Part shown: positions 11,201-22,259 of the stretch, piece by piece
Layout of the letters: every line of letters begins with the position of its first letter
Position numbering within the stretch: the stretch's first letter is position 1
Source: Tetrastigma voinierianum
Lineage: Eukaryota; Streptophyta; Magnoliopsida; Vitales; Vitaceae
Length of the DNA: 64,000 nt
NCBI GenBank assembly: GCA_016808115.1
Contig: JAEQBH010002180.1
Coordinates: forward strand, 62,001-126,000
Direction: 5' to 3'
Made by a program: the position numbers and the translations under genes
The notes under the pieces: generated by a model
Seen by the model: only the letters and a program-made list of their open reading frames with translations
What the model was told of the DNA's origin: nothing
The model's database searches: none

Positions 11201-11639
11201 GGCGACTAACTGGGCTTGATCCGAAGAGTATTAGAGGTACTTGCAGGTAATCGCATTGCAACCAAGACGCTCCATTTCTTTTAATTTGTTTTGTGAAAAT
11301 CTCGGGTGTTTCCTTACAAAGGACCTAGTGCATGTCGGTTTGGGCTCGCAACGAGCAACCGACTAGTAAGAATTGCATCTCCTGTGAAACTCGAGAAATC
11401 CACAAGCCAAGTGTATCAAGATAATAGTTTACCACAAATGGATCATCCTGAATCGCACATGTTTAATGATACCCTGATTCCTATAACCCAATAAGGAATC
11501 CATGAACCTCCACAACATGGAGGTGATGTTACACTACCAGTAACCCCAGTGCTAGGAGGTGGAAATGGCAATCCCATTTAATCAATATGAGTCCACCATG
11601 CTCCTTTTCGCTTAACGAAAGAACCCTTCCGCAAATTTA

Positions 11640-12545
11640 CAACCTCAAAGCGAACCACAACCAATTCTTGTATTCTTCCAAGAGGCCGACCAATTTCGAT
11701 GAAGTCGAATGATCCGCTTTCACCCGTGTACCAAGGGTTCCAACTGAGAACCCTTACTCATTCATGAGGGACTCTGAGGATGTTCGGCAAGGCATTCCTC
11801 TCTCCAATCGGTTCACCTCTCCACATAATCGCTTGGTTTTATTTCCTTGCTTTAAAGGAGAAGGCCAAAATCGGTTTCATTCCCTTGCACCTAATTCAAT
11901 CTTTACATGGGAAAACAGCGGAATGAATTCCTAAATAGCCTCCCGCACGCACTAATGCTCTCATGCGAGCACCAAAATTTTTCTCTCGAAAAGCCAGGTG
12001 AACCTTTTGCTGCGGTATGGGAAAGATACAAGGACCTTTCTCCATGCTATCCCTCACCATGGATTGACAGGACAAATATGTATGCATTTTCATCACATGA
12101 TTATCCTTGAATAATAAACGCATACATCCGTATGATGTGCAAAGTAATTCTTATGAAAGAGTGCTAGGGAAGCAATCCAACTTTTTTGACACTATAAAGG
12201 TGGAATGCTCGAACTTGGGGAGGACTAACACCTCAGACTCATTTAAGTATAGCACATCACGGGGGCGAATCCATCACTTAAGAGAAATGATGAGTTGCAA
12301 GGCAAAAATTGCCAATTTAACAAGGAAATGAGGCCATAGAGATGAAAAAGGTACATGAGGTAACGCGCTCAAATACCCTGCACTCCACGACCCAGAGTGA
12401 GGAGCCATGCATTATATGCGATGATCCACGAGACTTAACCATCAAGGCCCAAACCTTCTCGCAAAGGTGCATCCAAACAGAGCAAGCCAATGCCCTTAAT
12501 TACCAAAGGAAACCTTTCAACTCTCCATACTCAAACATATAACTC
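11640..12545 (+). pseudogene. gag: gag of the Athila/Tat-type element
   Basis: Gag forms the particle that packages element RNA. In shifting frames the region reads FHSLAPNSIFTWEN (about 11877-11915), then PFAAVWERYKDLSPCYPSPW (about 12003-12062), the core of the plant retrotransposon gag domain with its usual spacing. Upstream, PYSFMRDSEDVRQGIPLS opens the domain. Stops and frameshifts break it at several points, for example TAG after CCTAAA near 11935. No intact protein. Confidence 0.75.
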
Positions 12546-13396
12546 GACGGGGGCACCCTAATTTTTTAGTTGGAGGAAATGAAGTGGAGGGCCAAATAAC
12601 TTGCCAAACAACCAAGTCCTATTACCAAACCATGGCTTTACAAATTCCATTCCACCATTTCAAAATCAAGGGGCCCCCATGTTTCTCGAACCCTAATCAA
12701 GGTTTCCAGCCATCGAGTCAAGGGACTCCATCACCACAACCATGCTCAACCTCCATATAAGAGAAGTCTGAGGATACTTACGTCAGACAAAACTCAATCC
12801 ACAAACACACTCGAACGCCCGAATGATGAGATCCTAGGATAAATCAAGTTAACCTCGGTCTATAGGTAACCTTCAACAAGAAAGGGCTTCATCTCAGCTC
12901 ATCCAAACCCACAAGGTCAAAATAGTGTGGAAAGCTCTGCAAACTCAATTGAGGGTACCTTTGAACACCGTAAGGTCGCTACCATCTCGCGGGAAAGGTA
13001 GTTGACAAAACCATTCAAACTAAGGAACCAACTCAAGAGTCTCCAAGTGAATTAATCAGAGAGGATGAGTTGTCAAACAAGCCTCATGTCCCTAATACAA
13101 AGGATATTGATGATCAACCAGAGGAAGACAAGTCTACCCATATCCCTCCAGCTCCATACCCTCATAGGCTGAGAGCACCAAAGAAAGTGAATAAATCCGG
13201 CCTGAATCTAAGGAGTTATCAAACAAGTAAAATTCAAATATCCCCTCGTTACGCCATTAAGCACCATCATATGCTAAATTTCTAAAGGATTTGTGCACGG
13301 TAAAAAGGAAATTAGGTGTCAACAAGGAGCCTCTTCATAATCGGCACCCATCCCACTAATTCAAACAACTGCCTCCAAAATACAAAAGACCCAGAA

Positions 13397-13797
13397 GCCC
13401 TACTATTTATGGGTAGTGAATTCAAAGTCGGGGCACACTTAGTGGACTTAGGGGCAAGTGTTAATTTGTTGCCTTATTCAAGATATATGTGGACCTAGGT
13501 TAGGAGAATAGGAGCCAACCAATATCACCTCCAATTAATGACCGTAGTGGGCACCAGAGTGGGATAGTAAAGGACGTATTGGTACAAGTGGATAAGTTCT
13601 ACTTTCTCGTGGATTTTGTTGTGCTTGACACTCAGCTTGTGGTAAACCAAGGAACTCAGTTTCCAGTAATTCTTGGTAGACCATTCTTGGCAACTGCTAA
13701 TGCCATTATACATTGTATGGGAGGCTTGATGACACTATCATTTGGTAACATGACTGTTAATTTGAACATCTTCAATGTTATCAAGGAATTCAGATGA
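13397..13797 (+). pseudogene. pol: Aspartic protease domain of the Athila/Tat-type element
   Basis: The retroviral-type protease releases the pol enzymes. The active-site motif is read as HLVDLGASVNLLPYS (about 13434-13480), with Asp and the Gly-Ala-Ser that normally follow it. After a break, 13579-13797 is open and contains YFLVDFVVLDTQ, VILGRPFLATANAIIHC and LMTLSFGNMTVNL, the second half and its Ile-Leu-Gly-Arg flap. A TAG and a shift between about 13495 and 13570 separate the halves. Confidence 0.8.
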
Positions 13798-14149
13798 AGA
13801 AGATGTGTGAAGTCAACATGGTTGATTCGTGGTGCATAAATATTTAGATGGCGCCCTCACATGATGACCCTCTTTAAGTCATGTTTGGTCACCGAAGTTG
13901 ATGAGGAAGTGACCACACTGAGTCGAAGTTTCTACACTCTATAATTGAGCATAACGGAAGTATAGGAAGTTAATGGGTGGGCACCTACTCGAACCACACA
14001 CACCAAACGAGGACAAGGCACTCGCCTCTCGAGGAGAGGCCACCTGCTCGAGCTAAAACCCTTACCATCACACCCTCAAATATGCCTTTCTGGGAGAAGA
14101 GAGGAAACTTTTTCCGGTAATCATATCTTTCCTCCTATACTTAATCAAG

Positions 14150-14920
14150 AAAATCAACTGGAGATATTGAAAACCCACGTAACTCCTAAATGGACACCGC
14201 AGATATTAAGGGAATTAGTCCCTTGATCTCGCATCAATGTAATTCACTTAGAGGAGGATGTTAAACCCTTTAGGCAACCACAGAGACGATTGAACCCAAT
14301 AATGAAAGAAGGCGGTAAGAAGAAGTTTCAAACCTGGATGTAGTGTTATTTAATCTATTGCAGATAGTAAGTGGTTAGCCCAACACGTAGTTCCTAAGAA
14401 ATCGAGTCACAAGAGTCGCCAATGAAAATAATGAGCTCATTCCTCACTGTCACTTCTCGTGTTGGAGGGTGCATAGATTATAGGAAGCTCTAATGTCGGT
14501 ATTAGAAAGACCATTTTCCCTTCCATTTGTCGACGTTAGAGAGAGCATGGCATGAATTTTTATTGTTTTCTCGATGGGTACCGTAGGCCAATCAAATTGA
14601 GATAGCTTTCAAGATCGCTAAAAACTACATTCACGTGTCCCTTGGTACTTTTGCCTTTAGGAAAATGTCCTTGGATTATGCAATGCACTGAACTTTTCAA
14701 CTGCATGATGGGGTCTTAACTGGCATGATGGGAACTATATCGGAATTTTCACGATGATTTCGCTACACTATTTCAAGGACTATTTGGAGAATTTACGAAG
14801 GTTTTGGAAAGGTGTCAAGAGAAAATCTTGTACTAAATTGGGAAAATGTCATTTCATGGTAACACAAGGGATCGGTTTTAGGCCATATAGTATCAAAAGA
14901 TGGAATTTAAGCTGATGGGG
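14150..14920 (+). pseudogene. pol: Reverse transcriptase domain of the Athila/Tat-type element
   Basis: Recognisable DNA for the Ty3 reverse transcriptase: EEDVKPFRQPQRRLNP near 14249, IDYRKL near 14475, the palm region near 14550-14620 and KCHFMVTQG near 14845. It is heavily shifted by indels and carries stops in all frames. Function would be to copy element RNA into DNA; as sequenced it is dead. Confidence 0.7.
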
Positions 14921-14929
14921 TGCCAAAGT

Positions 14930-15500
14930 CAGCCGTGATTTCCAACCCACCCACCTTGGGTGCGTGTTAGAGACATAAGGTCATTTGGTCATGCTGTTTC
15001 TATCGAAGGTTTATGTTATTTTAGTGCTACAGCTCATCCCTGCAAATTTCTCGCTTGCAAAAGATGTCCTTTCACATGGTCACAAGATTGTGACATTGCT
15101 TGCCAAACTCAAAACATGTTAGTGTGTCACCCTCCCATCATGCGGTCTCCTTAATCGGGACCTTCCATTCGGAGATCATGTGTGACGCTAGTGATTATGC
15201 TATAGGGCTGTGTTAGAACAAAGTGGAAGACAAAGGTTGTGATTTATTCACGCCACAAAGATCACCGACTCTTCAGCCAACTATACCAATCACGTAAAAG
15301 AGTTTCTAGTCAGTCATCTGCCCCAGAAAGCTTAGGTCGCACATTGTAGGCCTCCCGTAACCATCTTCACGCATCACCCAGCCCCGAAGTACCCGGCCTC
15401 TAAGCATGATACAAAGCCTCTAGTTCAGGTGGATTCCCATGCCAAGAATTCAACTGACCATTAAAGATAAAAGGGGGTCGAAAATGGGCTCTTCGATAAT
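14930..15500 (+). pseudogene. pol: RNase H domain of the Athila/Tat-type element
   Basis: MCDASDYAIG at about 15177-15210 is the catalytic-aspartate start of the Ty3 RNase H. Further on, RWIL and FNLTIKDK-like DNA near 15428-15470 marks its C-terminal end. Indels break the frame between. The placement between reverse transcriptase and integrase is the Ty3 order. Confidence 0.65.
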
Positions 15501-15911
15501 TTATCTCACTAGCCCTGCATCAACTTCATGGCATACCCATAGCGCAGGTGTTTCCCCGATGAGCAACTCTTGCTCTTGTTCATTGCCCATGGTATGTCGA
15601 CATTGTGGAATTACCAGTCACCGGTCAAATTCCAACACAATGGACGCCCAACGTAAAAAAAGAAATTTTTTTCGGATGTATATTAAGAAGTATTATTTGA
15701 TGATCCATATCTATTTAAATATCGGCCCGTATCAAATAATGAGAAGATGTGTACTCTAATGATGAGCACCCCAAGATCCTAGCCTTTCGCCATTCAGCTT
15801 GTGGAGGGCATTTTTCCCGCACCGAAACGCCAGATAAAAATTTCAGTAGTTTGCTTTTTACCGGGCCTAACAGAATGAAGGATTGTTTGAATTTTGAAAA
15901 CTTGTACTTAA

Positions 15912-16830
15912 GTGTCATCAATTAGGCGGAATCACAAAAAGGAACATGATGCTCTACTCCAATTCTACCTATTGAAATTTTCGAATCGTTGGGGTATGCA
16001 CTTCATGGGCCTTTTCCCCTTCACGGGTATCTTTACACTCGTTATCCTGCTGATTATGTATCTGCTGGTTGAGGCTATTCCGACGAGAACTAATGAGCAC
16101 AAAGTTGTTTTAAAATTTGTCAAGGAAAACATTTTTTCTCGATTTGAGCACCGTGTCAATGACGGTGGACCTACTTTTGTAATCGATCTTTTGAAAATCT
16201 GTTAAAAAAATATGGAGTCACCCATAAAGTTTCCAATAAAGATAGCCTCACCCAATGGCACTGTCCACAGCCGAACTAGCTAATAGGGAGATAAAACATA
16301 TTTTGGAAAATCTGCTGTCTTAAATCGCAAAGACCGGGTCTCTTCGACTTCAACACGCCTGGGGCCTATCGTACTGCTTTTAAAACCATTCTTGGTATGT
16401 CTCCTAGCTTGTTTATGGAAAGGTTTGTCATCTCCCGAAATGGAACATAGAGCTTACTGGAGCTACAGAGCGCGACTCGATGCAACTCAAGCAAACAGCG
16501 CTTGTTGCAATGCAATGGAGCTTGATTGAGTCAAGCATGGTAGCCTGTATGAAAGTCTACCTTACAAAGAGCTACCAAGTCTTTCCAGCGACAAAACTAT
16601 TGTCCGAAAACGTTCCGCTTTCAAACCAAAGGTCCCGCCGCATGCCCGGTTGCACTTATTTCCGTAGCCGCTTCCTCGTTGGATCGCCCATTCATTGCTA
16701 CAGTTTACCCATACTGAGCCGTGGAAATGTAAAATCTGCAGACCGTGGCCTTTCAAAGTTAATGGTCAACGCCGCCATTCCTCGAGAAATTCACTTCAAG
16801 AAATACGCCGAGTTGGTAGATCCACTTCTA
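15912..16830 (+). pseudogene. pol: Integrase domain of the Athila/Tat-type element
   Basis: Integrase inserts the DNA copy into the genome. The segment at 15912-16205 reads WGMHFMGLFP, then VEAIPTRTNEHKVVLKFVKE and RFEHRVNDGGPTF, matching the catalytic core with the first Asp (usually DFMGPFP) replaced by HFMGLFP and the second in NDGG. YGVTHKVSNK-like DNA follows near 16210. NTPGAYRTAFKTILGMSPS near 16350-16400 and FKVNGQR near 16757 are the C-terminal part. Frames shift several times. Confidence 0.75.
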
Positions 16831-16999
16831 CCAGATACCCCATCGTGCAAAGTCATTCCCACTGTTGTATATATTTTGATTTTTGCTTTTATTTTTCGTT
16901 TCATTTTCTGGCTTTTATTTTTACTTCACCGTTTTCCATTATCTTCAAAAAATAAAATAAAAAATCGGGGTCCTCGCTTTTGCCCACTCGCTGTGGGGT

Positions 17000-17664
17000 A
17001 CCCTAGTCTGGTGCATTGGGGGCAATGTTCATTGCCAGGGGGTAGGGTGCACACCGGGTTGAACCTACCTATGCGCTTGTTACATGTTTAGTGTATGGTC
17101 CAATTTTTTTAAATTATAGCTCTTTCGAATATACGCTTGACCCGCAATGTACATACCGCATGATTGTTCCATATCCAAACACCCATTGTGCTGCACACCT
17201 TAACGAGCATGGCCACACACATAAACTCCTATGCAGCTTCTCAGGATTGGTTCCCCTTTGCATTCTCACTCTTTGCTCACACAAACCACAAGATTGGTCT
17301 CACGTCATTTTTTTCGATTCTACCTCGGCTTATACCCTATTTTTGCATACTTGGCATGTCATGCTAACTTCATGCATCATAGTCTTTATGGGAACATTTT
17401 GCATAACTCGAAAATGATTAGAGGCCATTATTTCTATATATACCGAGAACTGCATCGTTTCCTCACCCCAGACCCATTTTTGGAGCTTTAAGTTGCCAAG
17501 TCAAGCTTCGAACCTAGGGAACCCCTGAATATTGGAACGCTAGTGGTCCCATGGAAAGATTGAAAATTCGAAGAAGGAATTACGCCAGCAACAAGCCTTA
17601 TATCACATCATTTCGTGGAATTCCAACCAAAAAAAAAAAAAAGAGAAGAAGAATCAAAAGAGAA

Positions 17665-17749
<85 letters not shown>

Positions 17750-20050
17750 ACTAAACATGTACGGCACACACCTTGGGTACCGGTACAACTTACCAAAACA
17801 GGCAAGGAGTTAAAGTGTACCTAAGACATCATTTGGCGTACCTAAGACACCCTACCTAAAAGCGACCAAGAAGCCACGCGTACCGTACACCATTGCGCAA
17901 ACGGGTAACAATTTCGGCCGATTTCGGGCAAATGGGTTTTAATCCAGTAATTTGGCTACTTTTCGACATTCCAAACGCCTTCTCCACTCTCCACAAGCCA
18001 AGCCCTGAACCGCTTTTGCTCTCTCAAACAAGCAACCGAGTTTGTCTCCGCTTCTCGCCAGTGGTTTCTTCGCCTGTGCCCTGACTGCTCTCGCAGCCAT
18101 CGCACGTAATTCTGGTGTGGCTTCATCTACAAATCTCCCCATAGCATTTTTCGGGGCTCATCGCTGTTATACACGGACTGCTTGTTGGATTTGAGTGGTG
18201 CTTTGCCTTCACTTGGTGGTCGAGTTTCACCGACGGTACGGGCGGTGAAGGGTGTCGTTCGATATGCACTGGTCGCCGCATCGTTCAAACAGGCTTCGGG
18301 ATTTATTATATATATTCAGCCATCTGGCCATTATTGCCATCCTCGCTTAATCTCTATGGCACGATCTAAGAATATCGGGAAAGGAAAAGCACATCGGTTC
18401 TCTATGGACGTGCCGTGAAGAAAAGAAAATCTCATGTCTCCCAAAATTCAAGAAAAAAGGGAAGGGAAACGAACAGTCATCTTTCGTAAAGTGAGGAATG
18501 TCCACGATGATGATGAGGAAATAGGCGATGTTTACGAGGACTCGAGTCGTGAAAGCACTAAAACGGACCCCGGCCGACGTTAAGGGATTTCACCATGAGA
18601 GGGCGTGAAATTGGAGACATTTTTGTACTTCACCTCATCGGGATTATTCAAGATAATATGGATTTCCTGTGTGCACTGAGGTTCAAGGATTTCTACCCAA
18701 TGTGGTCTGGAGTTCTATACCAACCGTTGAGAATCACGTCGACCGTGATAGACCGCGGATTGCAGGTAAGCAACTTCGAAGTCACCCCGATTCGGAGCAC
18801 AAGACGCTTTACTGAAGAGTGAACTGGTCCCGATGTCAGAACGACCGCACTCCACTCGGGAGCACACGACTTGATGCCCGGGCCATTCACCGAGGCTATG
18901 TGTACTCTCAACACCCTATACCATGAACGGGTTTCTTATGAAAATGAATTGCGCCGTGGAAGCTCAAGCCTGACATGCTTTGGATGAATAAAATTATTCA
19001 TGACCGAATGGGGCCTAAGGGCAATGAAAAATCTCCCAGCCGAGAGCAACCAGCTTTTGTATGAAGTCACAGACTGAAACCCATCGATTATGTAATGGTC
19101 ATAAGGGAAAAGGATGAAGATTTTTGAAATTCTTTCTCGTAGATAGCAAGGATATTCCATTCCTCACAGACTAAGATTGTAGTCGCAGAATGAGGGGAAG
19201 GGGCCGTGGAGAAGAAGGTGCCGCCTAGGTTGGGACCCATCACAAATAAGACCGAGGCCACAGCCGAGTCAGATCTGACAGCCTCCTCAAATTTCCAAAT
19301 TCTTCTCACCTTAGTTCCTCTGATCACTTCATCCATAGCCCCAAAGACCATTGCACATCTCCATTGAAGAGAATGGCGCGGCGAATAAAGGGCCCATGCA
19401 TTCTCGGGAGGCGTAAGCAGCCAATCAACGCTCCTCGAGGCTGGTGAGTCATATTTTCCAAGGAGAGCTTCAAGATTTGCGGATGCCACTTCGCACCGAG
19501 TGAGAGTTCAAGGATCGATGACCGCTGACGGTAGATGGCTTTTTCTTCGAGGATGGAGATGATGCCGAGTAGTTGTTTCTTTGGGTTAGATTAGTGTGCT
19601 GGCACCGGTAGTGTGACCTTCTACCATGCTGGCGCCAAACAATCTATTTTGACTATTTATCCCTTTTCGCTCGTACTTATGGTCGCTAAGTAAACTTTAA
19701 GACCTTTTTATTTCGCTATGTTGTCGTTCTTCTCGATGCATAGTAGTTATGCCCGCGTTAAATGGTTAAGCCTTTATAACTTATCGCTACGCTTCACGTT
19801 TAGCGGATCACCCCACGCTTTTCATCATGATCCTTTATTCAATAATCGACGGTGTCGCTTGTTATTATGTTCATCGGTAAGATTGTGGTTGGTCTAAATG
19901 AGTCACACCGGTGCATACTAAAAGTGTGTGAAGCATTATATTTTATATTTGCTACTTCTGGAAAATCTTGCAAAGCATAATTGTATCGGCTACTTTTGTT
20001 GGAATTACAACCAGCTGGTTAGCTAGTCTGGCAGAATCAAATAAGATGTG
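17000..20050 (+). other. 3' region of the Athila/Tat-type element, possible decayed extra gene
   Basis: After pol comes GGGGGCAATGTTCATTG (about 17019), a phrase typical of this branch. An AT run follows, then a second block of GTACC motifs (about 17755-17890) like those in the LTR. Around 18355-18830 short open pieces read MARSKNIGKGKAHRFSMD and RFKDFYPMWSGVLYQP; the latter resembles the start of a gene of unknown function found after pol in Athila/Tat elements. Frames are broken. From 19090 to 19490 the minus strand is open for 133 codons; I think this is chance in a GC-richer patch. Confidence 0.45.
17673..17746 (+). repeat. (AT)n microsatellite
   Basis: Pure AT run of 74 bases after an A-rich stretch, in the 3' region of the Athila/Tat-type element. 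The Tyr-Ile frames across it are artefacts. Confidence 0.95.
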
Positions 20051-21461
20051 TGTCAGGGTGCATTAATACACACTGAGCAATACTATAAGAGAATTTAGCA
20101 CATGACAAATTTAGCACATACAAATCACAATTTACCCATTCGACATGAGGATAGGTACTTTTAATCTCTTTTGTGTTTTAGGCGAGGTCTTGAGTCTTTT
20201 CGGGTCTTAAACATAGTATAGATTATGTCAGGAAGCAAATATGAAGCCTTGAGAATATTAGGCAAACGATTGATCTCGGAAACTCCGGCAATACTGAAAA
20301 ACACCAGAGGAAAAAGTGTGCAGGTACATCTTTTAAGTGTGCACCGATACACCTTGCTAAAGGTGGCGGGTGGGCAAAGTGTGCGGTACGCAATGTGTAC
20401 CGGTACGATCGAGAGGGTGGCGGTAGCAAAGGGTGTAGGTACACCATTATGTGTCAGGTACATGTATGAAGTGCGGGAATGGAGCGGGTGAATCCTAGCA
20501 GCGAGGGCATACTTGTCAATCATCCTTGAACACGAGATGACATTGGAAAAGGAGTATAAAGCTGAGAGGATAGATGGAAAGAGTAGCTTTGACTTCTAGG
20601 GTTAAGTTTCATAAGAGAGATTCCCTTCCATTGTTTTGAGTTGAATTTGCTCTCAGGATTGAGAAGACACTCTTTTTCTTTAAGCGTTTTTGAATTCAAA
20701 GCATATGTAACCTTTAGCAAGGGAACAATTATTTAGGTTTCAATCATAGTATTTCACATTCTTCATTCTTAGGTTTGCAACTGAATTATGATTTTCTCAA
20801 AGTATTGTTTATGATTAGACTCTGCTTGATGATAATTGTTCTTATATAAGTTCCATGGGTTCTAAACCCTTAATCTTTGAGTTCTACGGTGGGAAACTCA
20901 CCACAGTCAAGGTATAGTCCCTCAATTCCTCTTTTGAACTTCAATGGATTGTGTGATGCTAATCCACTTGTTCAAACATTTTGTAAATCCTTAGTTGGGC
21001 ATATTCTTGACAACGCGTGTGGCAGAATATCCTCGGTACACGTTGTGTGATGCAGTGCGAGCTAAGGGTTCATTAGTGGGAACAAGTGCTTAGGTATTAT
21101 TCAAAATCATCCTTATTTTCAAAAGAGCATTTAAAGATAAATTCTCCATCAAAGATAATTTATGTGGTTCGATGAGTTTGTAAAATAGAGGTGGGACATG
21201 ATCGAGGAAGTGAGTGGAACCCTAAAATCCAGGAGAAATTGTCTTTACGTTTAAAACATTTTAAACCAATCAACCATTCAATCAATATGTAGCCCTACAA
21301 TTCTCTTTTAAAAATCACTTTTTGAAGTAGCTCCTACTGATCAACTAAATCAGACCACTCCCTATGGAGATGACCTGTGGGAATCCACAGTATTACAATG
21401 CTAGACAACTGTAATTCCTAAGCTTGGGAATAGAATTCGGCATACGAATAAGGACGAAGCA
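20051..21461 (+). repeat. 3' LTR of the Athila/Tat-type element
   Basis: Direct copy of 9765-11177, ending AAGGACGAAGCA, followed by the second CTAGT. Its exact start is uncertain by up to about 20 bases because the outer edge has drifted (TGTCAGGGTG here, TGATGAATAG in the 5' copy). Confidence 0.88.
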
Positions 21462-21466
21462 CTAGT

Positions 21467-22250
21467 GTTTATGTTGGTGCCCATGTTGGTGTTGGAGCTG
21501 GTGCTCATGCTGGTGCTGGAGTTGGTGCCCATGTTGGAGCTAGAGCTGGAGTAGGTGTCGTTGCTGGTTTATTAGTATGCTCAACCTTCTGCTTGATGTA
21601 ACATAGAAGGCCACATAGGAAGCAAGTTATAATGAAGTACAATTGAGAAACAACAAAATTGGATAAATGAATAGGTAATATAGACAAGCAACTGCATAAC
21701 TAAAGCTTTGTTTGACCTTACTTCTTATAGTCATATATAACTAGTTTACCTTTCTTGAAATTTTTGTGTCATGGTTTTGAGGTGGTGGTTCATTACATTC
21801 TCTCAATCTGTGGTATCCTTTTCTCTTTTTAACCTTAGGAGACTTTACTAGGAGATATTTAGACATATTATAGAACCTTTTACCCCTCATTGGTATGATC
21901 TTATCCTTATATACAACACTATACATGTCTCTATGATACCAAATTGAATGTGATCCTTCATATATTGTTTATTATGCATTAAAGCACATATCCCACTTAG
22001 CTCCCATGTCCTACAAGTGCAAGTTTTCTTATCTAAACACACAATGTGTGTGTGTGTCTACCTCATAGGGTGTGTCTACCTCATAGGCTGTGTCACCATT
22101 AATTATGACTTCGCACACAATTGTAAGTTCTTTGTTTATCTGCTCTCAGCCACTTGTAGGGCTTGTGAGGGCTTCATCCTGAATACCAAACAGGCAGAGA
22201 TCTGAGCTGGATCAAGGCAGCAGTCCTCTCTTTACGAATCTGATACAATT
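21467..22250 (-). pseudogene. MULE transposase, C-terminal part with SWIM zinc finger
   Basis: Reading the minus strand, DNA for KTCTCRTWELSGI followed by CALMH (about 21965-22045) is the C-x-C...C-x-H SWIM zinc finger found after the catalytic core of MULE transposases. Next comes MYSVVYKDKIIPMRG, then SPKVKKRKG and NEPPPQNHDTKISRK (21741-21926), the basic linker that precedes the tail in plant members. A Pro/Ala/Thr repeat (about 21480-21570) leads to the Athila-type insertion at 21466. Frames change twice and stops occur. The catalytic middle of the protein is missing between this piece and 30300. Confidence 0.7.
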
Positions 22251-22259
22251 CATTTTCTC

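Larger units (their letters stand above)
9765..21461 (+). mobile_element. Ty3 LTR retrotransposon, Athila/Tat type, complete but decayed
   Basis: Two direct LTRs (9765-11177 and about 20051-21461) end in GCA and are flanked by a perfect 5-bp duplication CTAGT (9760-9764 and 21462-21466). Internally, in order on the plus strand, are a primer binding site, gag, protease, reverse transcriptase, RNase H and integrase, then a long non-pol region. This order (RNase H before integrase), the DLGAS protease, the Asp-tRNA-like priming site and the long 3' region point to the Athila/Tat branch of Ty3 elements. Every domain is recognisable but no long frame survives. The element sits inside the Pro-rich tail of the MULE transposase, so it inserted after the MULE. 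It cannot move by itself as sequenced. Confidence 0.9.

Noticed and set aside
17551..17824. Tyr-Ile repeat frames
   Set aside because: They are translations of an AT microsatellite.
19088..19489. Minus-strand frame of 133 codons in the Athila-type 3' region
   Set aside because: No recognisable domain, opposite strand to the element, and located in a GC-richer patch where long chance frames are expected.
20161..20523. Minus-strand frame of 120 codons
   Set aside because: It lies within the 3' LTR and is disrupted in the matching part of the 5' LTR.
22017..22110. Short duplicated phrase (TGTGTCTACCTCATAGG twice), considered as a CRISPR or regulatory repeat
   Set aside because: Only two copies, within MULE coding DNA near the SWIM finger; a local duplication.
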